64,000 nucleotides of DNA from Xestospongia bergquistia (Eukaryota > Porifera > Demospongiae > Haplosclerida > Petrosiidae), in contig OZ014411.1 of the NCBI GenBank assembly GCA_963965975.1, forward strand, positions 2,501 through 66,500, given 5' to 3'. Shown one piece after another: positions 38,121 to 50,854 of this stretch. The notes beneath the pieces were generated by a model that ran no database searches, was not told where the DNA came from, and saw only the letters and a list, made by a program, of their open reading frames with translations. The position numbers and the translations under genes were made by a program. How positions within the stretch are numbered: the stretch's first letter is position 1; the number at the start of each line of letters is the position of its first letter.

Positions 38121-39000
38121 ACAGATACATTAGTCTTTGGTGATGATTAGCAAGGCTTTTGGGTATATTTCTGAAGCATTATTCTCTGTGCTAAACATTT
38201 AAAGTAATTATGCTTCGCACCAAAACACCAAAACAGCACAAGAGGACCACATTTAGATGTATAAATATAATTATTATGTCAATACTTAATGATTACATTT
38301 ATCTGTCAAGGGTAATGAACCATGAAATGAAATTTTGGTATAATGGAACTTCAAGGATACAATCTGAGAATTCAGAGTGGTGATCTTCAATTAACACTCT
38401 GAGGTAACTAGTGACATCATGTTAAACAACGGGAGCTAGTAGGTAGTCTATAATACTTAACAAAACCAAGAAATTCAGCCAATTTTTAATGATTATAATG
38501 TAAGTAATGGGATGTGGTGCTTTGGTACTACTAGCTGCCTACTTTGTTTACAATATTGAGTATCGAAGAGATTGTACAAATTTGTACATATTTCTTGAGA
38601 TCTTCTTTCTCAAAGCTACAACTGACAAAATGTCTCCTTCAGTTAAACATTTTCTTTCTAGTCTTTCTTGAATTATCTGAGACTTACTAAATTGTGGTTT
38701 TCATTTATTCAAATCAGTTAATAATTATTGTGTAATCAAATATATTGTAGGCAGTTACTACTGTGAGGCATCTTCTCAGCAACCATGCAATAATCAAATA
38801 TATTTAGCATCTGAAATGTGCTGTCTGAGTTGTTACTTGCCATTGATCATTGGTGATTTAGTTCCTAAAGATGATGACAATTGTCTGATTCATACCTTCC
38901 AAGTGTCATGCCTTGTGTGTGAGTATCATACCTTCATCATTATTCTCACAGTCATACAACCACTTTCTTTTGGCTATCACCCAACATAGCACATGTGTTC
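38121..39000 (+). other. Nothing recognised
   Basis: AT-rich DNA without palindrome arrays or a convincing coding frame. I looked for the left end of the next element here and did not find it. Confidence 0.55.
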
Positions 39001-39020
39001 TTTTTTCCATGTGGTGAGAG

Positions 39021-39348
39021 ATGGATTCTGATGATTCAGAGAATGAGACAGCCCTGGACCTTTAAAAGGAGCAAAAATTGGCACTAAAAAACAGAATCTA
39101 TAAGATTAAATTTAACCATGCTTGGAAAATGATTAATCCTTTCACTCAGGAAGTTAAAGGTGACCCATACAAGTTCTTTTCTACAACTTGTGGTCGAAGT
39201 GTATCATGTGAGATTCAAGGAAAACGTGATGTAGACAAGTGCTTAAAAAGGCAAAATCAGCAACATGAGAATACAATCAAGCCCATTCACAGAAGCATTG
39301 AGTTCATGTACGTAACTAAATTCAGTATATTGTTATATTTGTCAGTGT
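39021..39348 (+). pseudogene. BED/TTF-like zinc-finger fragment
   Basis: ATG at 39021 opens an acidic start (MDSDDSENETALDL) that hits a stop, then an open frame from 39060 with VKGDPYKFF, CGRSVSCEI and HENTIK. The GDPY-F-x2-C...H pattern resembles fingers at the N-terminus of hAT-type or related transposases. One Cys of the first pair reads Ser/Thr. Probably a transposon relic, not proven to belong to the pogo sequence downstream. Confidence 0.35.
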
Positions 39349-39449
39349 AATTGTTTTTTTGACCTGCTTCTCAGTTCAACATTTTCCATTTTACTAATTT
39401 TTTTTAAAAAATTTGAATTTTTTAACACCAGCGCTCCTCACTCCTGAAG

Positions 39450-40620
39450 TACCTATGACAAGGTTGTGTTGGAGAGGCTATTGCTGCTGTTGAACAAGGT
39501 GAATCTGATAGTCAAGCTGCTGATATCTATGGAGTGCTACGTTCAACTTTTCATGATCACTCTGTAGACAAATCTTAATTTGATTCCAAGTGTGTCCCTA
39601 AGCCTTACTTAACTGTTGGAGAGAAGGAGGAGCTAGTGAGGTTCCTTGATGTTCATTGTAGAATAGGTTACGCATATACTCAAAAGCATGTGCTGAGTAT
39701 TGTTCAAGAAGTTGTTGATTCAAAGGGTAAGTTTCCAACGGGTGGCAGAAAGCCTTTCTTAAAGGACACACTTCACTGACATTAAGAATAGCTGTACCAT
39801 TGTCAGTAGCAAAAACCATTGCCACTGATGAACATATGATAGAGTGCTACTTTGATAAGCTTGAAGAGACACTTGCAGCTAATAACATCTTTGATATGGC
39901 TAGCAACATCTTCAACTGCGACAAGACTGGCTTTGTTCCTGGCTCCTAAAACTCCTAAATTTGTTTGCACTGTAGGAACAAAAGCTGTTTCTCATTTTAC
40001 AAGTGACACCAAATCCCAGATTACTGTGCTAGTTTGCACTAGTGCCTCAGGCTATGCTTTTCCACCTTTTGTTATTTCAATAGAAAGACACTCAATCCAA
40101 AATTGACAGTTTGTGAAGTGCCAGACACACTATATGGTTTGTCAGCAAACTGGTGGATTGACAGAGATCTGTTTTCAGATTGTTTCTTCAACCATTTTTT
40201 GGTTTATGCTCCGTTACATCCATTATTAGTTATTTTAGATGGCCACTCCAGTCATTACTACCCAGATTTTATTCAAGCAGCATCAGAGCAACAGATTACG
40301 ATATTTGCTGCTGGATAAGGGAGCCTTTTCACCACTTATTTACCTTGGAGAGATGTGTGTCACAATTTTACTGTTAAGAATCCAGGAAGATGTGTATTTA
40401 GGTATGAATTTTCCAAGCTCTTTTCTGAGGCATGGTCTCAGACCATGACATTTAGAAATATCATTGCTGGGTTTGAAACGACAGGTATTCGCTCTTTTAA
40501 TAGATATGTGATTTCAGTGCTAGAGGGTACTTAGTTTCAGCCTATGGATGTTGTAAAGAAGTCTAATTTAGCTTATCATCCATTGTACAGCCCTAAAGTC
40601 TCAAGTAATATGCTCAGAGT
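39450..40620 (+). pseudogene. pogo/Tigger-type transposase relic
   Basis: A helix-turn-helix part (AIAAVEQGESDSQAADIYGV, STFHDHS) is followed by LTVGEKEELVRFL and GYAYTQKHV, then FNCDKTGF with the first catalytic Asp. Next come SASGYAFPPFVI, WWIDRDLF and LLVILDGHSSH with the second Asp. Stops and frame changes separate these blocks (for example after VPGS at about 39945 and at 40105 and 40315). No intact third catalytic block is visible. A Lys/Glu-rich tail is visible to about 40880. The order of motifs is that of pogo-type DDE transposases. It is not functional. Confidence 0.78.
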
Positions 40621-40879
40621 CACACTGTTTTAATTCTAGTGGTAGTAATGAAGATCGATCTATTGTACCATTTCCAAATGCACCAAGTATAGTAAAAATC
40701 CTCAGCAAATTCACAATTCCAACACATCCAAGCCAACTGTCCACCAAACCTAAGGGCTCTGGTTTAGTGTTAACTAATGATGAGAATTGACAAATGCTTG
40801 AAGAAGAGAAAGAAAAAGGATAAATTATTAAAGAAAGAAGAGCAGAAGAGGAAGATAAACAAAAAAGGCTTCTTTTGTA

Positions 40880-41330
40880 GTAAAATGACAAAAGCAAATG
40901 TTTTTACAAATGGAGGTGTGTTTTATAGTTAGTACTACAGTTATACAAATGTCTTATAGACATGATTTCTGGTGCAAGCCCTCATGAGAATCCAGTCACT
41001 CTTACTCCAGTCCCTACTGCTACAGGAAGACCCAAACAGAAGACTGGTAAGCAGTTTAATGTATAACTACTATACTTAGCAGCTGAGGCACTAGAATTAA
41101 GTAACATAGAGCAAATACTATATGTTGTTTCTACTAGATGAAGACCCAAGAACAAAAAACAAGAGTGGTAAGTACTTTAATGTATAGCCATTATATTCTA
41201 TTGTTTAGTAGCTGAACCACTGGAGTTAAGTGACATAGAACCAGTAATAGCTGTTCCTCCTGTTAGATGAAGACCTAAGAAGAAAACTGGTAAGAACTTT
41301 AATATATAACTATTATACTCTATTACTTTG
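40880..41330 (+). repeat. Repeated short exon-like units
   Basis: The block GCTGAGGCACTAGAATTAAG ... AGATGAAGACCCAAGAACAA ... GTAAGTACTTTAATGTATA is repeated twice to three times (about 41035, 41085 and 41205) with a ~115-120 bp step. Each ends in a good splice donor. They may be duplicated exons of a dead gene; no function is apparent. Confidence 0.45.
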
Positions 41331-41344
41331 ATAATAATTATGTA

Positions 41345-41735
41345 TTTGTTCACATCACGACAACACATGGTTTATGATGGAAGTGATGAAAAGGTGCAAG
41401 GCTTACTGTGTAATTTTTTACAGCTTCGAGAAATTTGGACAGGGACACAAAATTAAAAAAATACTTAACAGTAAGAATAGTCTTCTTTGCAGTGCACCCT
41501 GAATGAGGGGGACACAACATTATGTCCCTCTCTGAATTGGTGGGGAATTGAAACCACCCTAAAAATGCATAAAGTCGTTATGTGACAAGGTTTCCAATGG
41601 CAACAGTTTTGGAGCATTAGTTTAATCTGTAAGGGTCTAATGAGAATAAGGGACACAGATTTTGTGGCCCCTCTTGAAATAAATGGGTTTACAAACCCCA
41701 AAACCCCAATGCAAAATGCATTTAGAACAAGGTTT
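41345..41735 (-). mobile_element. Inverted fragment of an A-type left end
   Basis: The reverse complement matches about 22600-22990 of element A closely: GGGGTTTTGGGGTTTGTAAA, GGGGCCACAAAATCTGTGTC, the GAGAGGGACATAATGTTGTG block, and ACACAGTAAGCCTTGCACCT. It has the opposite orientation to the element copies in the window. Confidence 0.85.
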
Positions 41736-41744
41736 ACATTGGTA

Positions 41745-41875
41745 CAAAGAGATGATCAATTATATGGGTGGTACTGCACATAACAATGATCATAACAAAC
41801 AATAATTGTTAAAAACTGCCTAAAATGGAATAACTACGGCAATTCAGATAAATACACAATTAAAAAAATAGTTTA
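41745..41875 (-). mobile_element. Inverted fragment of the D spacer
   Basis: The reverse complement matches about 2520-2640 of the D unit (TATCTGAATT, TTTTAGGCAGTTTTTAA, ATTGTTTGTTATGATCATT) with substitutions. It adjoins the A-type fragment, so D-like and A-like sequence occur fused here. Confidence 0.7.
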
Positions 41876-42224
41876 TGAAAACAAGTTTTTTATTATATTG
41901 ACAGAGAAGTCTTTAACTTTTAATATAATTATTTACTAATTAAAACATTATACATGAAGCCTTTTGATTATGTTGAGGATGGCCTTTTCCAACAGTTGAC
42001 TTAGTCAAACCTCTCTCACATATGCTTGACCATATGTTCCTATGTACAAAGATGTTGGGAGGAGCTAGAAGACTGCAGAATGCATGCAACAACTGCAACA
42101 ACACCAGGGCAGAGAGCAAAGTGAGTTGATAGATAATGCAAATAGCAAGTACTTAGCTATATGAATTATATAAGTGTTTAAAGTGGGTGATGATCTCTAA
42201 GGTATTTTTTCCTTCACTCCAGAC

Positions 42225-43540
42225 ATGCACATGTATTGTTCTGTAATGATCTTACTGGTAATTCTACTTAAATTATATGCACAGCAGCAATATTGGTCAG
42301 CACAACAAGTTAATATATCATCAGATAGTAATGCAACATTTATTTGTTCTAACTTCACGCCTATTATTAAAACGGAAGAAATACTTCTACAATCAAAGGA
42401 AGAAAATATAGAGACAAATTTGCTCACTCTATTTTACTGACAGAATAGAATGGAGATTTTATTGTCAAGAGGAGAACAACACTATATTATTCTCTTCGTG
42501 ATTTTGGTTAGAAACAACAACTGGAGACTCTATTTCATACTATTGTGGTCACAACCACATCTGGTCTGGTTTTAAAACTATAAGAATCAGCAGTAGAGAA
42601 AGAATATGGACACTTTATTGTAGTCATATTCCTAATGATTGGTATGTCACTACTGAATGTAATAAATCTTATATGAAAGGATTTATGGAAACATTTTCAC
42701 CAACACTATCACCAAACAATTTCTACATAGGTATTTATTTGGACTACAAAGAAGGATATCAGTGAGTAGCTGTGTTTTTAAAGTAAACATCATAATGTTC
42801 TGTCTGTCTCAGAGGGTATACATGGAAGTTAGAATATTGTCTCATATCGGGTGAGTTGTTGACTTGTGGTAATTTTCATCCGTCCTCTAAAACAACTCCT
42901 TAATAGAGTCTAAATTGATTGTTATTATGCAGGCATTAGCTGCTTATTAACGCTAATAACAGTGACTATGTTATGACATACTACGTTCACATAGATAAGA
43001 TCATAATAATATGTTATGTATTTCATGCACAGAGACGCTAGACAATGGATATGCCATCGAAATAGATGGAATGATTGAATATTCTTGTACACAAGGTTAT
43101 CAAGTAATTGGACTTTCATTAATTCATGTTTCTACTATAAAACCTCATGTGCCCATATGCAAAGGTAATAGATTATTGACATAATAGTTATATATTTTGT
43201 GCAGAGTGCTGTGGTGAAGTGGACATTGTAGGATCTGAGACCATTCTTTGTCAATATGATAGTTTGAATGTTACATGCATGCAGGGTAGACGTTGGTCTG
43301 GTCCTGACCTGTTATGTTCGAGTGACTTCAACTCTACACTACATTCTTGTAAGAATTGATGACATGAGATAACATGAGACGGTATTTTTACTAAAGGTTG
43401 TCTTTATGATACTCAATTTAAAGATTGTGCAGAAATCAGTTGTAAAACTGGCAACACAGAATGTGTTAGTTGCAGCAACTCAACAGTCTTAAATAAAGCT
43501 AGAACTAAATGTGGTAGTAAGTATATCTTGTCAGTAGTAT
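42225..43540 (+). CDS. Sushi (CCP) domain secreted or surface protein, partial model
   Basis: Exon 1 starts at ATG 42225 with a hydrophobic leader (MILLVILLKLYA) fitting a signal peptide, followed by Asn-rich sequence. Further exons have CCP hallmarks: 43033-43164 has LDNGYAIEIDG, IEYSCTQGYQVIG and a closing C; 43205 onward has CCGEVD, LNVTCMQGRRWSGPDLLC. A further Cys-rich exon (CAEISCKTGNTECVSC) follows near 43430-43515. Exons between 42460 and 42800 read in frame only in part (a stop at about 42425 or an unseen intron). Sushi domains mediate protein-protein contact outside the cell. This looks like a host gene rather than a transposon, possibly decaying; its 3' end is unclear. Confidence 0.5.
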
Positions 43541-44027
43541 AATCCATTTTACAATTATTAGATAAAGGTCACGTGGTCTCGTTGTCACTTACAAAGAGCT
43601 CTTCTGACTATTCTTTTGCTGTATATTATGAATGTATTGGTACACATCCATTGTCCATTCATTAGTTTGATAATACTGTCAATGATGATAAGGAAATAAT
43701 GCTATTTCGTGATATAAAATTAGTACCAGTTAATACTAAAAATATTACAGCCAATGTTTATTGCAAAGTACATAATAAATATGGATCACATCACAAGAAT
43801 TTATCACTAGGTATGGATGGCTCAGTAGATAAGAGTATTTTAACTCTCCACTGTATATTCAAGTATATTAGAAAGCAGCAATCTCTGTGTAAAATAATGC
43901 TCACTGTTTTTTCATTACTTTAGACATGTTGATAGGAGGTTATGGTGTACCAACAGGTAATATAGAGCTTTTGTGAGTAAGAGCTTGTGTGTGCATTTGT
44001 GAATTCAGTATGAAATATTAATTTTAC

Positions 44028-44780
44028 ATGTATAGGTCTGGTATGTGGTGGAATGATATTGTCCTAAAGTCGTTTACACATCAAGAATGGGTTGAAAATT
44101 TCAGGATGAGCAAACAAACATTCAAATATTTATGTGCATCTTTGTCAACCACCTTACAGCAGCAGGATACAGTTATGCGTCAATCAATATCTGTGGAAAA
44201 ACGACTGGCAATTATGTTATGGTGCTTAGCAACACCCACTGAATATCGTACTATTGGCCATCTATTTGGTGTTGGCCGCTCAACTGTGTGTGAAATTGTT
44301 CACGAGACTTGCAATGAAATTGTCAAACAGCTATTAAAAACGTACATCAAATTTCCTCAAGGTTTTGAGCTCAATCATGTTGTGCTTATATTTAAAAGAA
44401 AATTTGGTGTTCCGCAATGTTTTGGTGCAATCGATGGTTGTCACATTCCAATATGTGTACCTGTTGGTAATTACACTGACTTTTACAACCGAAAAGGTTG
44501 GTATTCTATAGTTCTTCAAGGATTAGTGGATGCAAATTATCGGTTTATAGATATATATATTGGATGGCCAGGGAGCGTCCATGATGCCCAGATATTTGCT
44601 CACTCTTCACTGTATGACAAAATGACAAATGTAAATTTATTACCTAACAAAATTGAAAAGATTGATGGTGTTGATGTAACACTCTTTATGATCGGTGACT
44701 CAGCATATCCTCTTCAATCATGGCTCATGAAGCCTTTTCCACATACGAGTACATTAAACACAGATATACAAAGGTTTTAA
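44028..44780 (+). pseudogene. PIF/Harbinger transposase, truncated
   Basis: A 250-residue frame with the HARBI1-type order: WWNDIVLKSFTHQEW, FGVGRSTVCEIVHE (helix-turn-helix), FGAIDGCHIPI (first Asp), GWPGSVHDAQIF, and FMIGDSAYPLQSWLMKPF (second Asp). It stops soon after LNTDIQRF, before the block that holds the catalytic Glu. The frame is otherwise clean, so the truncation is probably recent or the last exon is lost. The companion MYB-like protein of Harbinger elements was not seen nearby. Confidence 0.85.
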
Positions 44781-46060
44781 CAGTGTTTACTGTTAGTCTA
44801 GGATGTAAGTTCAAACTTTTTATTTGGTCCAGCTACCTTGGTTTTATACCTTCTCACATCTCTTAATATTGAATTGTTTTGTTTTAGCTATTTATGATAG
44901 TAAGATGGATTTCTTTATATAGACTTTTTAAGCTTTAAGCATTGTTATATTGATATGCATAGATAAGATAATTGCATGAACTCTTTGTATCTTCTCTAAT
45001 CCAAAGTGTTAGACTTGTCCATTAAAGTAATATTTTTTAATAGGATGATGTACAAGAGTCAGAGTCAGAGAAAGGAAATGATAAAGTAATATTCCTATTA
45101 TTGCTAATTCTACTCTGCGCTCCAATTAAATTTTTAATGTGACTCTATTCTTTTAAATAGGAAATAGAATTTAATGAAGATAGTAGTGAAGATGAATTGG
45201 AAACAGAAACAGATGAAGTAAGTTAAGATGATTAGAATATTATATATCATTTGTCCCTTTTTAATTTTCTAAGTAGGAGGTTCATAGTTGTGTTCCAAAG
45301 GTAAGATAAACAAACTGATACATTTCAAAATTTGCTGCACGACAAAACCTTTATTTTCCTTCTTTACTTTGCTCAAGTGTGGACTATATGTTGATTGCTA
45401 TGTAAAAAGAGTGATGAAGTGATCCAGGGATAAACCAAAACAAGTAAGTTATTGGTTTACTTTTGTCAAAAACTTCCATCAAAATACACAGGATGAAATT
45501 AATGTAAGTCTGTACGAGCGACTCAGACTAAAAAAACACAAAGAAACTCCAATCTGGTAAATTCAATTGTTACAAAATGCTTAGTTTTAGTTGTATTTAT
45601 TGTTAAGGTCACTTTTGAAATCTTAAATTCACAAAAAAAGGCAAAAAAACTATATAGTAGATCTAATTATTTTTTTACTCAGTATTCATTTTATCTATCT
45701 ACTAACAAAAGTAAAAATAAAAAAAAAATTTCTAAAAAAATTTAAAAACATGTAGGGATGCTGCTATAAAAACTAAAGAAACAAGATCATGATAGGGATG
45801 ACAATAGTAGGTTATCATCACTACATAGCAGCACAGTGAAACAATACCATTGGACTAATCAATATAACAAACATAAGTTGGTGACAACATTGATTGTTGG
45901 ATCTATTTGTAATTGAATGTTAAAAGTGAGATAAAATTGTTAATCCTGCTTATCAAGATCAGCATCTTGCAGTACTGCAATGAAACGTTACCAAATTTTG
46001 TAGTTTTGTCATATGCAAAATAAATGAAACTACCACTGGAGTAACTTGAACTGTTGAACT
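44781..46060 (+). other. Intergenic, a few acidic exon-like pieces
   Basis: At 45045-45085 and 45161-45218 short pieces bounded by splice-like sites read DDVQESESEKGNDK and EIEFNEDSSEDELETETDE. They resemble the acidic micro-exons of the SET-recombinase genes, but no domain follows. The rest is AT-rich with nothing recognised. Confidence 0.3.
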
Positions 46061-47166
46061 GTGTCAGATCCTCCTGTTCATCCTTCTTCTGATCCCCCAA
46101 TTCGTCAATTGAAATTAAAAAAAGCACGCCAAAAGTTTAAGGACCATGAAAATAGTCAAGCCCACAGAGAATCCATGTTTTCACATCTGGCATCAACACA
46201 ACCAACAGTAATATCAATGGCAAACTTAGTAGTTAGGAAAGATCAAGAGACAAGGCGAAACATGTTGTTGAAACAACTGGAATACTTAAGATATTTGCTG
46301 CGACAAGGACTGGCAATAATTTGGACCAGTTATTAAAGGTGAGAGCAAATAATATTCCTCAATTGGCTAATTGGTTACATGCCAAAAAATATCATTCTCA
46401 AATGGAGTTAATGGCTACTCAGGTGTTACAGTCATGGTTGGATGACATAAAAGCACAAGCTGCACAACTACTGCTTGCTTTGATTGTCAATGAAACGGAT
46501 ATTTGTGGTGTTGAACAGTTTGCAATATGCATTAGGTGGGTGAATCAATCTTATGAATTATGTTGTAATCTTCCTCTAGCTGGATGTTATAGCCAAGCAT
46601 ATGATGGGGCAGCCAACATGGCTGGCCATTTGAATGGAGTAGCTGCACACGTTCAGCAAACAGAACCAAAAGCCATTTTCATCCACTGTTTAGCACATTC
46701 ACTTAATCTGTGTTTGCAAGAGTGTGCAAAGCAATCCAAGCCAATACGTGATGCACTTGCTTTAGTCAATGAGCTGCATAATCTGATAAAATTATCTCCA
46801 AAAAGGTTATCTCTTTTTAAACAAATACAAAGTGACATTGACATATCTGCACATTTGCCTTCTATAAAGCCTCTGTGTCCAACACATTGGACAGTAAGGA
46901 CAGCTGCTATTGATTCAGTTTTGAAAAATTATTGTGTCCTGTTGGAGGTACTACAAAAATTAAGTGAGGATGCTAGCGGTGAAGCATCATCAAAAGCTGC
47001 TGGTTTAGCTACATCTTTAGAGCAGTTCCATACATACTTTGGGCTAAAGTTTGCTCATTTAGTTTTTAGCGCCACTGAGCAGTTGGCAACTACACTTCAA
47101 GGAAAGACCATGACAGCTGAGATTTGCATACAGGCTAGAGATACAGCTAGAGATATTTGTTTTTAA
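46061..47166 (+). pseudogene. hAT-type (TTF-finger/DUF4371-like) transposase relic
   Basis: Two frames overlap at 46321-46336 and together read as one protein. It has a finger part (KFKDHENSQAHRESM), LRYLLRQGLA, then after a frameshift NETDICGVEQFAICIRWVN, YSQAYDGAANMAGHLNGV, HCLAHSLNLCLQECAK and LCPTHWTVR. These are in the order of hAT transposases with a TTF-type finger. The first catalytic position (usually DET) reads NET, and the C-terminal dimerisation block is missing. It ends at TAA 47164-47166. Confidence 0.82.
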
Positions 47167-47419
47167 AGGAGAGCACAAGGAGGGCATTTTTTGATCATCC
47201 AGTCATCTTCATGGGTTATAATCTTGATTTTAATTTTTTAAAAGATATTTCTAAATTAATTCTCCTACATAAAATGCTTTAAAAGCAATTTTTTCCATTA
47301 TGCTATTGTACTTACTTTAGGTTTTTACATAAATGTTTTGTTTTAAATCAAGTTATTTTGAAAAGATATTATCATTAGTTAGGATGCTTTTCCAAAAACT
47401 TATGATGTAAGGTATATAT

Positions 47420-47640
47420 AATAGTTGGCAAATTATAAAAAGGCATCTTACAACAAAACACAATTATTAACAGAATTAGGACAGACACAATAATGACACA
47501 ATAGTTAAGAAGATCAATATTTATTCAATCCACAGACTTGACTAGAGCAAAACTGGCTACTGAAATTTTGATGATGGGCATGAGGGAACATGACCCAGTA
47601 CTTACTTGCAATGACATATTTCCTACATATCTTTCTTTCT
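47420..47640 (+). repeat. Upstream copy of a ~215-bp duplication (histidine-phosphatase exon)
   Basis: The sequence from ATAGTTGGCAAATTATAAAA to CTTGCAATGACATATTTC is repeated at 51560-51775 at about 90 percent or more by eye. It contains the reading DLTRAK...TEILMMGMREHDPV, here broken (a TAG replaces a CAG). The copies are in the same orientation, 4.1 kb apart. Confidence 0.8.
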
Positions 47641-48553
47641 CTAACATACTCTAACTCTTTTGTCTGGCCGTGTACTTGAATGTTGCTGTCACTACTTTCA
47701 TCCATGCACTTTGCCCTACTCAAGCTAGTATTTTGGTAGCCTATAAATGATATGTCTAGAATGCTGTTGATATTCTCAAATTTTTCAAATCAATAATATC
47801 TATTCCAAGATACTTGGAATGTTTGGGAGTTGCCAATGAGTGATCATCACAGGTATCTTGTGTTGCTATAGGTTAACTTGTTACATGGTTACTTGTGACA
47901 TGACCTAGCTGTCACTATATAGATGAAAGTATGCTGTGTATTAGAAGCTTAGTTGATTTTGGTCAAACTCTATTTTGAAATATAATTTTCTAAAAATATT
48001 ATTTCATTTGATATAGAGCTATTGGTTTTCATTATACCTTTAGAAAGAAATGCCTTTGTCAAAAGAACAAACAGTTAAATATTATTCAAGAAGCAGAACA
48101 AAATTAATGGTAGATTGTCCTTCATCAACCTTAACAGGGGAGGGGGGCTGGCAAGCAAGGCTATAGAAGCATGCAATGCATGCTCAGTGGTTATATGACT
48201 AATTGTCATATTTTCTGCTGGCAGCATTTTAGATAAAATCATTGACACAAAGAAGCTAAACTCCAGTAGACATATTTACTCCATCATTGATGGTTTAGCT
48301 GAAAATGTAGGTGTGTGCATTATCAAAAGTGACCTAAAGCCAAAAATGCGGTAATGTACCTTCAAGATCTTCTTTAATAGCTATTTGTCACATTAATCAA
48401 TCATTTGTGTTCATAAATACTAATTGCTAGCTTGGTGTCAAAGTATAATTAAAACTATTTTGTTCCTTTCATTGTTTCAACAAAATTACTATTTTGATTA
48501 AACTGTTTTGTGCTCAATCAGTGTCATCACATAGACCGCTTCATTTAACTTGT
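47641..48553 (+). other. Nothing recognised
   Basis: AT-rich DNA between the duplication and the CACTA relic. Possible exon at 48225-48352 (HFR*NH-like frame with KLNSSRHIYSIIDGLAENV); not identifiable. Confidence 0.4.
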
Positions 48554-49306
48554 TTAGAAATGTGATTGACATCTTGATAGCAACAACACCAACTTAATTG
48601 ACTTGATTGGTATGTACAACAAATAAGACTTCTTAGTCAGAGACCAAACCTGTACTGGTTTTCCAAAAAAGTAACAATATTCATGTAGCATGAACACAGA
48701 CACTTTTGCAATCCAAAATCTTGTAATTTCATGAGACTCTTTTACAACTTTTAATCCAACAAATTGTTCTACTTCATATAATGACTCTGCGATGTTGAGC
48801 TCAATACTCTCAATAAAAAGTAATGATGATTTGAAATATTTTGACAATGATGATCCAATCACCAAATCATTAACCTTTATTGCCAAAGATACTTTAAATA
48901 ATAGAAGAACTTGACAAGAAGGAAACATTGACAAAACAACATTTAAAGCTAGTTGATGCTCTTCTTTCAAGAACGCATCTTCATATACTTCATATATGGG
49001 TGGAATTGGAGTTATTATAAAATCTGATGACAGCTCTGTTTCTAAAGTACTTTGTTTCAAAGATCCTACATTACATTTACACTTACTTACAACAGGATAA
49101 AATGTGTCTATCATGTCTTGAGGCCATTTATATGTAGAGTACAAGTCATGATCCCAAAATCGTGTCATCAACTGGACTGAAATGTTTTGGGAGTTGGCAT
49201 GGTATGATCCCAATATACCATTAAGTCTTTCATAGGGAAAAAGCAAAAATGAATAAACAGGTCCATAGTCTTGAATCACCGATGCTAAGTGTCCATGAAG
49301 ATGCAT
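48554..49306 (-). pseudogene. CACTA (EnSpm) transposase C-terminal fragment, DUF4218-like
   Basis: The 250-residue minus-strand frame starts MHLHGHLASVIQDYGPVYSF, then LLFPYERLNGILGSYHANSQ and QLMTRFWDHDLYSTYKW. The pattern H-L...I-x-D-Y-G-P-V-Y-S-F...F-E-R-x-N-G-x-L-G is that of the region after the catalytic core in animal CACTA transposases. The catalytic DDE part upstream (higher coordinates on this strand) is not visible, so this is a fragment. The rest of the frame matches nothing I recognise. Confidence 0.72.
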
Positions 49307-49739
49307 ATTTGGAGTAATAATGATTTACCATAAAGGTTAACAAAAGACCAAGAAAACTCCATTATTATTAAAAAGGCTTCTGTAGAAGCACAAATTTGGG
49401 GACGAGGGACGATTAAAGATTTACAGCCTTCACGCCTCAAACATATACATGATAGAGTCAGTGTTACTAGTCTTTCTCAAATTAGTTAATCTAATGATAG
49501 ATATGCAGCCAATGTCCATCTCTGAAAGGACATGAACAACAAATAGACAAAATATTGTCTAAATCTCTAATCAAAGCCAAGTATTATCACCAAAGGGTAC
49601 ATTAAAATTATTGTAGATTTTGATTAGTTTTTCTTTAGAAAGGAAAAAGTGCAAGCCAAGATATGAAGGTATGCAAAGTTTGTTAATCAAACAATAATAT
49701 GCTTTAATAGACCATGTATAGAGAGGAAAGAGCTACAAG

Positions 49740-50830
49740 GTCAGTTATTGTCAGATGTAATAAATACACAAAACACTTTAGAAAATAAAAATGACAAAAA
49801 AACAAAGATACTATCTCCTTCCCCTTCAAACACCTCAAGTAACTCAAGTAGTGATATTAAAGGAAAGGTCAGGATATATATACACCTGTTTAGTTCTCAC
49901 TGTTTTACAGGAAATAAAAAGAAGGGTTAGAATACTTTTGAATACAAAATATGCTATACATCTTAATAGGGTAAAGACTCAATGGAAAATTCATCAGCTA
50001 TTCATAAATCAAAGGTAACTTCCAAGTATTAATGCATTAGCATTAACACCTTTCATTGCAACGAATCTGTTGATAGGGTAAAAGACCTGCTAAAAAGCTC
50101 AAAGCAAAGGTTACTACTATATACTATCATCTCTCTAATATTTTAGATTTATAATAGGGCCATCTAAAGAGAGAAGGTGTAACCACGGTTAACTAATGTT
50201 AAATGCTTTGTATTACTTATAACAATATTTACATAAATGCATCAAAAGGACAAAGATATTGAAAAAGGATGTCAAAGGTAACCAATACTTTTGCAATGTT
50301 ATCATCCAACCTATGCTCATATATACAGTGTTCTTCTAGTGGCTCAGATGAGTTGGAGGTATAACATATAGATATGTGGTTTGATTATTAATATAACTAC
50401 AGGAGTGCATAGAAACTCAAAGTTGTTCTGGAATAGGAAAAGTATGTTGTTTCTATGTGGTACTCATTTTTCTTTCATAACATGTACAGAAAAAGAAGCA
50501 GTCTAAAGGAGATCCTGAGAGTTTAAGGCCTGATAATAAGGTTGTATTGAATAGAAAACATAACCATATATATAACAAATCTAGGAAAAATCAAAAACGA
50601 AGAGAAGGTCAAAGGTATTTGTTATTAAACTCTGTTAACTTAATATTGTCAAGCTACAGAGTGCTAGTGTGGATTGTGGGTCCAAGTTGAAGACAGGGTA
50701 TTTAGCCTACAAGACAATTTATTGGATGCATATGATGCAACAATTGTTGATCCTGAATCGCCAAAGGAAGTCGGAAACAAAACGCATTTCAATCATCTCG
50801 AGATTTGTTAATCTATTATAACATGATTAT
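49740..50830 (+). CDS. Unidentified multi-exon gene, low-confidence model
   Basis: A series of short exon-like pieces with good splice sites. About 49742-49868 reads Ser/Asn-rich (LSPSPSNTSSNSSSDIKGK); 49911-50014 is basic (EIKRRVRILLNTKYAIHLNR); pieces near 50330-50360 (CSSSGSDELE), 50403-50436 (ECIETQSCSGIG) and 50490-50540 (KKKQSKGDPESLRPDNK) follow. Phases agree between some neighbours but I could not close a full frame. No domain is recognised. It may continue into the repeated coding block at 50855-51226. Confidence 0.3.
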
Positions 50831-50854
50831 ATATCAGGTATAAATTAACTTTTA

